Assembly: GCA_910577675.1 (NCBI GenBank)
Contig: CAJTOR010000028.1
Span: 1 to 43,175, forward strand
Direction of reading: 5' to 3'
DNA: 43,175 nt
From: an uncultured Lachnospiraceae bacterium
Lineage (GTDB): Bacteria > Bacillota > Clostridia > Lachnospirales > Lachnospiraceae
Below the pieces are notes generated by a model. It was given only the letters and a program-made list of their open reading frames with translations. It searched no databases and was not told the origin of the DNA. A program made the translations under genes and the position numbers. How positions within the stretch are numbered: the first letter of the stretch is position 1; each line of letters starts with the position of its first letter. Of this stretch, positions 1 through 6,209 are shown piece after piece.

Positions 1-55
1 GTAGAGCACTTGACTTTTAATCAAGTTGTCGCGGGTTCGATTCCCGCGTGTCTCA
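1..55 (+). tRNA. tRNA-Lys (UUU), 5' end cut by window edge
   Basis: The anticodon arm is complete: stem CTTGA/TCAAG (9-13 and 21-25) around loop CTTTTAA, with anticodon TTT at 16-18. The T arm GCGGG/CCCGC (31-35 and 43-47) encloses TTCGATT. The last seven acceptor bases and the discriminator A end at 55, and no CCA follows, so it is added after transcription. The 5' half lies outside the window. The 3' half of a tRNA is a common phage attachment site, and the prophage-like material starting just downstream fits that. A second copy of the 3' part would be expected at the other prophage end, which is not visible. Confidence 0.93.
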
Positions 56-241
56 CTTTTTCAACTATTGAAAACACTGCGTGTTCGGATTTTTTGGGAA
101 AAAATTCGGACAAATTTTTTTGCTTTTCCAATTCTGATAATCCCTTTAGGGATGTTAAGAGAGAGGTTACCCTAGCAAGTGCAGAGTGCCGCCGTCTTTA
201 ATGTGCGCATCCCTGTTGCCTTACCCCTTTCTATATTAGTG
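56..241. other. tRNA-proximal scar, no convincing gene
   Basis: No substantial gene is visible. There is a short palindrome at 140-153 (ATCCCT/AGGGAT with a 2-nt loop). A 12-codon minus-strand reading frame at 172-210 has a fair ribosome site (GAAAGGGG) and looks like leftover coding DNA. I read this as debris between an attachment site and an older prophage end. Confidence 0.4.
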
Positions 242-298
242 CTAATACCGCTGGTACGCAAATTCTTCATGTTCTTTTCTGGTTATGTAATCTTCCAT
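242..298 (-). pseudogene. remnant of a small phage lysis-associated protein N-terminus (BhlA/XhlA-like)
   Basis: An AGGGAG ribosome site precedes an 18-codon frame starting MEDYITRKEHEEF. From memory this resembles the N-terminus of small holin-associated phage proteins that begin with a similar charged segment, but it stops after 18 residues instead of continuing into the coiled region and membrane helix. It lies just downstream of a decayed endolysin on the same strand, the usual place for such a gene. A very short functional peptide cannot be excluded. Confidence 0.4.
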
Positions 299-300
299 GT

Positions 301-735
301 TTATCTCCCTTTTCCCAGTGCTTTCACCGTCCCTCTCCCAACACTCCACACTTCACTTTCCTCTGACCAACCCTTGCGCTGCCAGTACTTCGCTACCATC
401 TTCACCGTTTTTATGCCGTACACCCCATCCACAGTAAGTTCCGCGCCCTGGATGCAGCCTGCGGCAAGCTGACGGTTAAGCGCAAGCTGAAGCCACACAA
501 TCGAATATCGCCCCGTCGTCCCATTTATCTGCGCTGGATCTGGCGCAGGCAACGCCGTCTGAGTATATTTTATCCGCGGATACCTGTGCCAGTGCGTCCA
601 AAGACGTGCGGAAAGCTTTGTGATGCACACGCCGTAATCAAATCCGCGTGCATCCACAACGTACCTGCAACCGATATACACACCAACATGGCTATCGTAG
701 TGCCCCACATAGCAGCTTATTCTCAGCTCCATCAA
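301..735 (-). pseudogene. truncated second endolysin (NlpC/P60 C-half plus peptidoglycan-binding domain)
   Basis: The frame is collinear with the C-terminal ~60% of the intact endolysin at 2727-3458. Both share HVGVYIG, YVVxARGFDYGVCIT, RYSxVWLQLALNRQ and LTVDGVYG. It keeps the catalytic-type His of HVGVYIG but lacks the whole upstream part with the catalytic Cys (TDCHGL in the intact copy), so it should be inactive. By eye the two copies differ at roughly a third of residues, so this is not a fresh duplication. It is more likely the lysis end of a related prophage that once used the same tRNA. A start around 735 (MELRIS) is only the first methionine within the homologous part. Confidence 0.75.
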
Positions 736-759
736 CAATGACATACAAATTTTCTCCAA

Positions 760-1030
760 AGGGTATTGCGCTTTTAGCCCACATATGTTACAATCCTAGC
801 AAAAAATATAAAATGTCATAAAACTGGATAGATGGCAGATGCACCAAGACTCAAAAAACTATCATTTATGAAACAACAGTCGTTAGATTTTGCACCTAAT
901 ATCCCCTCATCTGTGTAAACGCTGTCTTTGATACAATCTGATTTTGACTTTTACCTTTTGATTTTGGCATACTTTTTGATTTTGCCCCGTAGGGGGAGGG
1001 TTCAAATTGAAAAATGGCAAAACAGCGAGG
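760..1030. other. AT-rich intergenic stretch
   Basis: No gene is supported. The stretch contains direct near-repeats of TTTTGATTTTG around 940-985 and falls sharply in GC relative to the phage genes. It joins the remnant zone to the promoter of the plus-strand HNH gene. Confidence 0.4.
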
Positions 1031-1059
1031 TAGAAATATTCACATTTATATGGTATAAT
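1031..1059 (+). promoter_or_regulatory. extended -10 promoter for the HNH-type gene
   Basis: TATAAT at 1054-1059 is preceded by TGG, giving an extended -10 (TGnTATAAT). TAGAAA at 1031-1036 with 17-nt spacing is a weak -35. A second TGGTATAAT at 1101-1109 directly abuts the TTG start codon and may be chance in this AT-rich DNA. Confidence 0.55.
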
Positions 1060-1109
1060 TTTATTAATACTTTAGTTTTGAATCTTAAAGAAATGGTTGG
1101 TGGTATAAT

Positions 1110-2147
1110 TTGCAAATAGAAGAATTAGAAAGTAGAGTGAAATATTTCGCTGATAATTATAATCCGTTATTTCATTATATTCATAATCTCGGAGAAACTC
1201 AATATGTAGACGATTCAGATGAAGGAAAAGTATGTAGATTTTGTGGAAAGAGATATCCAGAAGTTACATTTAAGAAAAAGGCTCATGCGTTATCAGAATT
1301 AATAGGAAATAAAGAATTTGTATCTCGTACAGAGTGCGATATTTGTAATTTACATTTTGGTAAACATTTAGAAGATAGCTTATCAAAATATTTAGGTTGT
1401 GGGCGCACGATTTCTCAAATCATGACAAAAACAGGTGTTCCGTCATATAAATCAAAAGACGGAAATAGTCGAATTGATTTTACAGAAAAAGGATTGGTTA
1501 TTCAAGAAGCCGATGGTAGTAATTTTACTGAAGTCAAAGATCACCAGATGATAGTTCATGCTGTAAGGCAAGCCTACTCTCCTTTGTCTGTTTATAAATC
1601 ATTTGTTAAAATGGCATTATCTATGTTACCGTATCAAGAAATGGTCAATTTTATGGATACTGCAGCATGGTTAAAAGAAGAAAGTAATATTATATCAAAA
1701 TACGATATGCGAAATTACGAATGGATGATTGAACGTTTCGTCCCTGGACCACACCCTCTTCCATTGGAAGTTTGGGGGTTTTTAAGAAAGGATGATTCAA
1801 AACTTTCTCTGTATTATCTGTTTGTCATTTCTTTTGGAAATTTAATTGAACAAATTGCTGTACCATGCCATATTAAAGATACATTCGAAAACGAAACAGA
1901 TATTCCTCTTATCCCGATGCCACATTTTTATGATTTTCATGGAAATCCTTTCGATCCTATTAATACCGATATAAAAATAATGAGTTTTCCCGACAAAATA
2001 AAAGATGATCCTCTCAATATTTCGTTATACTTTAACAATGCAGAATATCATGAGGGAAACGGACGAAGTATAGATGAAGTACTTGAAGAAGAAAACATAA
2101 ATTTAAAAGGTCGTTTAAAAGGATATCACAACAAAGATAATATGTAA
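1110..2147 (+). CDS. HNH-type zinc-finger protein (putative nuclease), AT-rich cargo gene
   Basis: A 345-residue protein. The N-terminal region has an HNH_5-like arrangement: CRFC (Cys42, Cys45), then KKKAHALSE (His59), then ECDICN (Cys76, Cys79, Asn80), consistent with a zinc-stabilised beta-beta-alpha nuclease fold. The C-terminal ~250 residues are not recognised; they have no clear membrane helix. The start is TTG at 1110, behind GGTTGGTGG; the upstream ATG at 1093 runs into a stop. It is the only plus-strand gene in the left third, has its own promoter and terminator, and is far richer in A/T than the flanking phage genes, all signs of an acquired cargo gene. A role in phage exclusion is plausible from position but not shown. 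Function is otherwise unknown. Confidence 0.7.
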   Translation: MQIEELESRVKYFADNYNPLFHYIHNLGETQYVDDSDEGKVCRFCGKRYPEVTFKKKAHALSELIGNKEFVSRTECDICNLHFGKHLEDSLSKYLGCGRTISQIMTKTGVPSYKSKDGNSRIDFTEKGLVIQEADGSNFTEVKDHQMIVHAVRQAYSPLSVYKSFVKMALSMLPYQEMVNFMDTAAWLKEESNIISKYDMRNYEWMIERFVPGPHPLPLEVWGFLRKDDSKLSLYYLFVISFGNLIEQIAVPCHIKDTFENETDIPLIPMPHFYDFHGNPFDPINTDIKIMSFPDKIKDDPLNISLYFNNAEYHEGNGRSIDEVLEEENINLKGRLKGYHNKDNM

Positions 2148-2169
2148 TAAATTTATTATCAAATAGGAC

Positions 2170-2217
2170 ATATCCTCTTGTTGCCAGTACCATCTTCAAC
2201 CAGCAGCAAGAGGATAT
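2170..2217 (+). terminator. stem-loop after the HNH-type gene
   Basis: ATATCCTCTTGTTGC (2170-2184) pairs with GCAGCAAGAGGATAT (2203-2217), 14 of 15 positions, across an 18-nt loop. A T-rich run (TACTTTTACTTTTAC) follows. It could also serve the convergent recombinase remnant on the other strand. Confidence 0.6.
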
Positions 2218-2228
2218 TACTTTTACTT

Positions 2229-2715
2229 TTACACTTTTATATCCGTCCCATCCTTAAAGGTAAATCGGATATCTTCTTTATTAAAAACTGTGACAAAGTC
2301 AACCAGGCTGTACCATTGCTCTTCATCGAATTCCGTGGCCACGCCGTTCTGCCGTTCCAGTTCTGCAAGGAACCTTTCTATCTGTTCCTTTTTCGCCTGC
2401 TTCTCAGTGATGGCATTGCCAACTTCATCCAGCCGTGCCTTCGTCCGGTCGAACCGCTCTGCCAGCCCGTCATACCTTGCCTGATATTCCGTCTGGTCGA
2501 GGGCGACATGGGCGTTCTCACTTACGCACTGCTGTATCAGATCCAACACAATATTCAGTTCTTCCGAAGCTGTGACTACTCCGTTTCCAGCTCCTCCATA
2601 CTGAAAAGCTGCCTTTTGATGGCCTGGAAGTTTGCAGCAATCTCAACCTTCTCCGTGGTCAGGATATTCACCGCTTTTATGAAAAGTCCCTTTGTGGTTG
2701 CACTGCTTCTATATC
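2229..2715 (-). pseudogene. decayed C-terminal part of a large serine recombinase
   Basis: The distal frame (2229-about 2565) encodes a segment such as RFLAELERQNGVATEFDEEQ and ends with a VDFVTV...RFTFKDGT tail, which resembles the C-termini of large serine recombinases of Clostridia mobile elements. The upstream frame reads KGLFIKAVNILTTEKVE...QLFSMEELETE and hits TAG at 2576-2578; homology resumes at once in another frame. A small deletion between two GGAG repeats would explain the break. The catalytic N-terminal domain is absent. The remnant runs to within a few bases of the endolysin stop, marking an insertion or recombination junction. Confidence 0.72.
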
Positions 2716-2726
2716 CCGTACCCTTG

Positions 2727-3458
2727 TTAAATCTTCTGCAATGCTTTTATTGTATTCTTCCCTACCCCCCAGACCTCATTCTTCGTTGTCCATCCTTTCT
2801 TGCGCCAGAACGCCCCCACAATCTTTGCTGTGTTGCTGCCATATACTCCATCCACAGTTAGCGCCTTGCCCGTGATATAACCCTCCCTGATCTGTCGGTT
2901 TAAAGCCAATTGTAGCCAGACAACCGAATACCGATCTGTTGTCCTATCCACCTTTGCAGAGCTCGGCGCAAGAAGCGCCGTTCCTGCATACCGGATTTTT
3001 GGGTGCTTGTACCAGTGTGTCCACGGCCGGCTCTTTAGCGATGTAATGCACACTCCATAGTCAAACCCGCGCGCCTCCACCACATACCCCCCACCGATAT
3101 ACACCCCAACATGCCCCTTATACCGCACACACACGCCCGGCAGCTCCGGAATACTCCCAATACTGCCCTTTACCGTGGCGGTATGGAATGCCCCATCCGC
3201 TGTTACATCATATGTCCATTTCCCGCCTGCAAGCTCCGCCATAAACCACTCTATCAGCCCATGGCAATCCGTTGTCCTCTTCCCGATCCACGAACGCACA
3301 GCAGACATTCGTGACGATGTAAACCATTTGCCCGGGTTACGCCTTATCAAGTCATCCAGCGCTACCTTTGCCAGAGCCTTCCCATTCGTTCCCATCACAT
3401 AGGGCACACCCACCTTCCCAATACAAAAGCGCACCAAATCGATATTACTATTTTTCAT
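2727..3458 (-). CDS. endolysin: NlpC/P60-type hydrolase with C-terminal peptidoglycan-binding domain
   Basis: About 243 residues from the start MKNSNIDLVRF at 3458, which has a GGAGGCAGGGA ribosome site; a longer frame upstream lacks one. Residues ~1-150 form the cysteine-peptidase/amidase-like domain with TTDCHGLIEW (Cys65) and KGHVGVYIGG (His116). Residues ~175-243 match a PG_binding_1-like domain (WLQLALNR..., LTVDGVYG). It should cut cell-wall peptide cross-links to release virions. No signal peptide is visible, so export depends on the holin just upstream. A 9-bp hairpin sits in the leader. Confidence 0.88.
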   Translation of the reverse strand: MKNSNIDLVRFCIGKVGVPYVMGTNGKALAKVALDDLIRRNPGKWFTSSRMSAVRSWIGKRTTDCHGLIEWFMAELAGGKWTYDVTADGAFHTATVKGSIGSIPELPGVCVRYKGHVGVYIGGGYVVEARGFDYGVCITSLKSRPWTHWYKHPKIRYAGTALLAPSSAKVDRTTDRYSVVWLQLALNRQIREGYITGKALTVDGVYGSNTAKIVGAFWRKKGWTTKNEVWGVGKNTIKALQKI

Positions 3459-3484
3459 CTCTAATCCCTGCCTCCATAATAAAT

Positions 3485-3507
3485 GGGGATACCGGATTGG
3501 CATCCCC
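3485..3507 (-). other. leader hairpin upstream of the endolysin
   Basis: GGGGATACC (3485-3493) pairs with GGCATCCCC (3499-3507) over a 5-nt loop, with one G-T pair on the transcript strand. No U-run follows, so a terminator is unlikely. It may tune endolysin translation or mRNA stability. Confidence 0.4.
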
Positions 3508-3514
3508 TGAAACC

Positions 3515-3601
3515 TTATCGAACATAATTACTGTCCACTTGCATCTTTCCCCTCTTCGGGCATACCAAACACCGAAAGTAGCACCGATAAATCCCTGCCA
3601 T
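3515..3601 (-). CDS. possible 28-residue peptide between holin and endolysin
   Basis: An ATG overlapping the holin stop (TGATGG) follows GAAAGGGGG and opens a 28-codon frame (MAGIYRCYFRCL...). A competing 26-codon frame (3528-3608, MDDGRDLSVLLSVFGMPEEG) uses an ATG too close to the ribosome site. Only one of these, or neither, is likely to be real. I do not recognise either peptide. Confidence 0.2.
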   Translation of the reverse strand: MAGIYRCYFRCLVCPKRGKMQVDSNYVR

Positions 3602-3918
3602 CATCCATCCCCCTTTCTATACCGCATAAACTGCGCGATCGCCTGCATTACCTTATCGTAACCAATCATCGCTGCAAGCCATGCCAGAACCACAAGCGCA
3701 ATCCCATACACCACAACCTTTGCAGTAAATACCATATCCGTAAGCACAAAGTATCCAGCCGATACCGCCACTGCAAGAACCATTGCCACGATGCCCGCGA
3801 GCAGGTTTGGCAACGGGTCCTTGCCCAGCTCCCGCAGGATCTTCTTCACTGCCTCCGTCACCAGTCCCGTCAGCATCGAAACAATCAACAACCCAAGCAA
3901 AAAAACATCAGTCCCCAT
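3601..3918 (-). CDS. phage holin, three membrane segments
   Basis: About 105 residues starting MGTDVFLLGLL. This ATG (3918) has AAAGGGGG at good spacing, while a longer upstream frame only overlaps the previous gene. Hydrophobic segments cover roughly residues 4-22, 35-58 and 67-88, followed by a charged tail ending RYRKGDG. Size, topology and position directly before the endolysin fit a holin that permeabilises the membrane for endolysin export. The exact holin family is not assigned. Confidence 0.75.
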   Translation of the reverse strand: MGTDVFLLGLLIVSMLTGLVTEAVKKILRELGKDPLPNLLAGIVAMVLAVAVSAGYFVLTDMVFTAKVVVYGIALVVLAWLAAMIGYDKVMQAIAQFMRYRKGDG

Positions 3919-4210
3919 ACCCATCCCCCTTTTCTGCATCCATTTCCACACAAGCCTGCGATTCCAAATGTTTTTGTTCTTCCTGCCTATCCTCAACCTC
4001 ATACCTGCGTTCCCTCTGCCGATCCTTTGTCGTCCGTATCCACCCCATGACACCACACTCCCCGCCGCACGTAGCAAAAACACAAGTGCATAAGGTGTCC
4101 GGGATGCCGCCCGTTGCCTGGTACAGCCACAACATCACCACGACAAAAACCAGCAGGAACACTGCCATTGTGACAAGCACAGCATCCATTGTTTTGATTT
4201 TTCGTTTCAT
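3908..4210 (-). CDS. small membrane protein of the lysis cassette
   Basis: 100 residues. One strong N-terminal membrane segment (about residues 8-30, AVLVTMAVFLLVFVVVMLW) is followed by a Cys-containing segment (CTCVFATCGGECG) and a long charged, probably helical tail rich in Arg, Glu and Gln. Ribosome site TAAGGAGGGGG, start ATG 4210. It overlaps the holin start by 11 bases. The architecture fits a holin partner or spanin-like lysis accessory. I recall similar unnamed proteins in Clostridia prophages but cannot assign a function. Confidence 0.65.
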   Translation of the reverse strand: MKRKIKTMDAVLVTMAVFLLVFVVVMLWLYQATGGIPDTLCTCVFATCGGECGVMGWIRTTKDRQRERRYEVEDRQEEQKHLESQACVEMDAEKGDGYGD

Positions 4211-4220
4211 ATCCCCCTCC

Positions 4221-4541
4221 TTAATAAATCGACTCGATCCCCTGCTCCGTCAGGAAATCCTTCTGTTCATGCTTGATCCGCCCCGCATACTCCAGCGCAT
4301 CATGCATATCCCCGTTGCAGTGCGCATCCGGGATACGCTGCACCGCCCGCGCCGTTGCCTCACCGAGCGCGATCGCGGCGTTCATCCCGTGGATCACAAT
4401 GACCTCGTTGCGCCTCCTTGCCTCATCCTTCCGATCCTGTTCCGCCTCGCGCCTTGCAATCCGGCGCTCCAGCATCCAGAAACAGAAACCTGTCAGTGCT
4501 GACGGGATACACATCGCTGCAACCAATGCCGGGATATCCAT
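4221..4541 (-). CDS. small single-pass membrane protein, first gene of the lysis cassette
   Basis: 106 residues from ATG 4541 (MDIPALVAAMC), preceded by a very strong AAGGAGGAGGGGG site; the longer upstream frame starts inside a terminator. An N-terminal hydrophobic segment (about 4-24) is followed by a basic and acidic helical region (LERRIARREAEQDRKDEARR) that could form a coiled coil. It looks like a holin-associated lysis protein. It starts only 33 bases after a strong terminator, so its expression depends on read-through or a separate promoter. Confidence 0.6.
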   Translation of the reverse strand: MDIPALVAAMCIPSALTGFCFWMLERRIARREAEQDRKDEARRRNEVIVIHGMNAAIALGEATARAVQRIPDAHCNGDMHDALEYAGRIKHEQKDFLTEQGIESIY

Positions 4542-4567
4542 ATTACCCCCTCCTCCTTCCCTGCACG

Positions 4568-4597
4568 CAAAAAGAGCGCCCAAAAAGTTTGGCGCTC
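4568..4597 (-). terminator. rho-independent terminator of the toxin mRNA
   Basis: On the minus strand GAGCGCC (4597-4591) pairs with GGCGCTC (4580-4574) over a 10-nt loop and is followed by TTTTT. It ends the toxin transcript and would also stop late transcription arriving from the tail-fibre genes before it reaches the lysis cassette. Confidence 0.85.
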
Positions 4598-4601
4598 CTG
4601 T

Positions 4602-4630
4602 TTGCATTTTCTATTGAATTGTGGTATAGT
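4602..4630 (+). promoter_or_regulatory. promoter of the antitoxin-type RNA
   Basis: TTGCAT (4602-4607), 17-nt spacer, TATAGT (4625-4630). It points rightward, against every neighbouring gene, and drives a short structured transcript. Confidence 0.75.
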
Positions 4631-4636
4631 AACATT

Positions 4637-4733
4637 AATAAGAGGACACCGCCCACAAAGTGGTTAGCCTCCTCAGTTGGCAATAAGTCTACCTGGAATC
4701 CGGCAAAGATACAAGGTAGGCTTATTTATTTTC
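4637..4733 (+). ncRNA. antisense RNA, RatA-like type I antitoxin candidate
   Basis: The predicted transcript starts about 4637. Its 5' part can fold (GAGG...CCTC around 4651-4680). It ends in a terminator-type hairpin: AAGTCTACCT (4685-4694) pairs with AGGTAGGCTT (4714-4723), followed by ATTTATTTT. It is fully complementary to the 3' untranslated part of the toxin mRNA, which runs leftward to 4568. This convergent overlap is the TxpA/RatA arrangement. The toxin leader carries a similar block (ACAAGGTGGTAGCCTCC against ACAAAGTGGTTAGCCTCC here), suggesting shared ancestry of the two promoters' leaders. No base in it was measured; start and end are inferred from the promoter and hairpin. Confidence 0.7.
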
Positions 4734-4744
4734 GCTTGTTGTTC

Positions 4745-4843
4745 CTATCGTCCAGATAGGCAAAACCAACAAGGTTGGTTTCGCAGCGCGATCAAGAAAT
4801 TACCACCCAAAAACAACAGGGTTAAAATCTGGTATGTATCCAT
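4745..4843 (-). CDS. Hol-Tox/TxpA-like toxin peptide, apparently frame-shifted
   Basis: 32 residues starting MDTYQILTLLFLGGNFLIAL, one membrane segment, with a GGGAGGTGG ribosome site. The N-terminus matches the short hydrophobic 'putative holin-like toxin' peptides of type I systems. Those normally end in a charged tail such as YIDxRNKK. Here the annotated frame ends ...RNQPCWFCLSGR, whereas another frame of the same DNA reads AYLDDRNNKRK before TAA at 4726-4728. An inverted repeat, AAACCAAC/GTTGGTTT, lies at the switch point. The toxin is therefore probably inactivated by an indel, or needs ribosomal frameshifting. Confidence 0.7.
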   Translation of the reverse strand: MDTYQILTLLFLGGNFLIALRNQPCWFCLSGR

Positions 4844-4962
4844 CCGCACCACCTCCCTCTTTCTTATTTCCCGCGATGGGATTATGCCGAATGGCATAGC
4901 GGTGAATTCCGCTTTCTGAAAGTTCGGGAGGCTACCACCTTGTAACACGATGTCCTGTCCCC

Positions 4963-4991
4963 AGGATAGCATATTTTGTCAAAATCTGCAA
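4963..4991 (-). promoter_or_regulatory. promoter of the toxin mRNA
   Basis: TTGCAG (4991-4986), 17-nt spacer, TATCCT (4968-4963) on the minus strand. The implied leader of about 113 bases is long for such a short gene and contains GGTGGTAGCCTCC, which could fold back on the ribosome site, as expected for a translationally controlled type I toxin. Confidence 0.65.
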
Positions 4992-5031
4992 CTCACACTT
5001 GCTGTCTTGGCACGGGAAATACACAAAATTA

Positions 5032-6177
5032 TTATACAGTAACCGCTCCCGCCGGAGTATAGAACGTCCCATGGGTTTCATCTAAAACAAAAATATCTTT
5101 CGAATGTGTCACTATTGATACATTGCAGTTCTTTAATGTGCCGCCCTGTCCCACGCATGTCCCATATATATTGAGATTAACAAACGTAGAATTATAAAAG
5201 GAATTTATAAATACCCCGCATCTCCCCGTCGCCTTTACTGTGGATCGTTCTGCGTACTTAATCCGTATTAACGGATGAACCACATGATCTAATGGTATAA
5301 TCAAAGTGGCATCAATCAGTTGCACGTCTAAAGGGACCGGTCTTAATGGGATATCCAACTGGTATACCCCTCCTGAAAAGGCATATTTACAACTCCAAGG
5401 CACAAAACTGATACGCCTCGGATTTTCTTCTGTCCCACCTTTTGTTAAATTAACCAGATCACCTTCTTTGTAACCATTATTTTCCGGGTTTGTTATATAT
5501 TTGCAGCCCAAGTTTTTTGTCATATAGGTATTCACAATATCATTCCCATTCCCGTCTGCTATGGCATAATCCGCAACCATGCCAAATTTATCAGGATGCC
5601 ACTCATACGCGTGCTGCGTTTCTGAAATTTCTGGATCTTTTTCAATACTTGATATAGGTTCACTACCAGGAACGACACATACCATAATATAATTATCTAA
5701 TTGCGCAATTAAAGGATTCATAACAGTTCCATCATATCGAACATCAATATGTATCGGTTTCCAATTCACATTATCTGATACGATCCGAACTCCTGTAAGT
5801 ATGTTATTATATGATACTACCCGATTATTCTGCGTAAAGCTAACATTGTAAATTCCATTATTGTTTTCTCCTGCATATTGACTTATTGCAATATTTACAG
5901 AAAAATTCTCTCCCGTAGCATAACCCCACGAGCGAATAAGGGATAATGTAAATTGTGCTTCAACGAAGCTTGGAAGTGTAAAAATTCGATACCACCCTGG
6001 GCTATCTAAACTAGTACTCATCTTATACTTTTTGCTTACTATTTCCGGCAACTGCCCTACTGGGATTTTTGCGTTCCCATCCAGTGTTGCCACTCCCCCT
6101 GGAGCCCCTTTTTCCAAGGAGTCCATATCCCCGGCAACTTTTTTCAGCCCCTGCGGGGTCTTGATATTTATACTCAT
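5032..6177 (-). CDS. tail fibre / receptor-binding protein, paralogue 1
   Basis: About 381 residues from ATG 6177 (MSINIKTPQGLKKVAGDMD) behind AGGAGG. The first ~45 residues are a conserved fibre-attachment module ending GGVATLDGNAKIPVGQLPEI, a motif seen in many phage tail-fibre proteins. The rest is Asn/Gly/Val-rich, probably beta-structured, and shares FGMVADYAIADGNGNDIVNTY with the next gene (GLIADYAVADRSGNDIENTY), showing that the two are paralogues. It is the last gene of the tail module and likely forms the host-binding fibre. Confidence 0.78.
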   Translation of the reverse strand: MSINIKTPQGLKKVAGDMDSLEKGAPGGVATLDGNAKIPVGQLPEIVSKKYKMSTSLDSPGWYRIFTLPSFVEAQFTLSLIRSWGYATGENFSVNIAISQYAGENNNGIYNVSFTQNNRVVSYNNILTGVRIVSDNVNWKPIHIDVRYDGTVMNPLIAQLDNYIMVCVVPGSEPISSIEKDPEISETQHAYEWHPDKFGMVADYAIADGNGNDIVNTYMTKNLGCKYITNPENNGYKEGDLVNLTKGGTEENPRRISFVPWSCKYAFSGGVYQLDIPLRPVPLDVQLIDATLIIPLDHVVHPLIRIKYAERSTVKATGRCGVFINSFYNSTFVNLNIYGTCVGQGGTLKNCNVSIVTHSKDIFVLDETHGTFYTPAGAVTV

Positions 6178-6209
6178 ACTACCTCCTATCAAAGTGGATA
6201 AATTTTTAT

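Noticed and set aside
1..55. Complete attachment site pair
   Set aside because: Only one tRNA-derived copy is in the window and no integrase is visible, so the second site can only be expected beyond the right edge.
928..1119. 63-residue plus-strand frame before the HNH gene
   Set aside because: AT-rich chance frame; it ends inside the HNH start region and lacks a ribosome site.
2178..2861. 227-residue plus-strand frame
   Set aside because: It is the complement of the serine recombinase remnant and the endolysin end.
3783..4502. Plus-strand frame opposite the lysis cassette
   Set aside because: Antisense shadow of three overlapping minus-strand genes, Pro/Ser/Arg-rich composition and no start signals.
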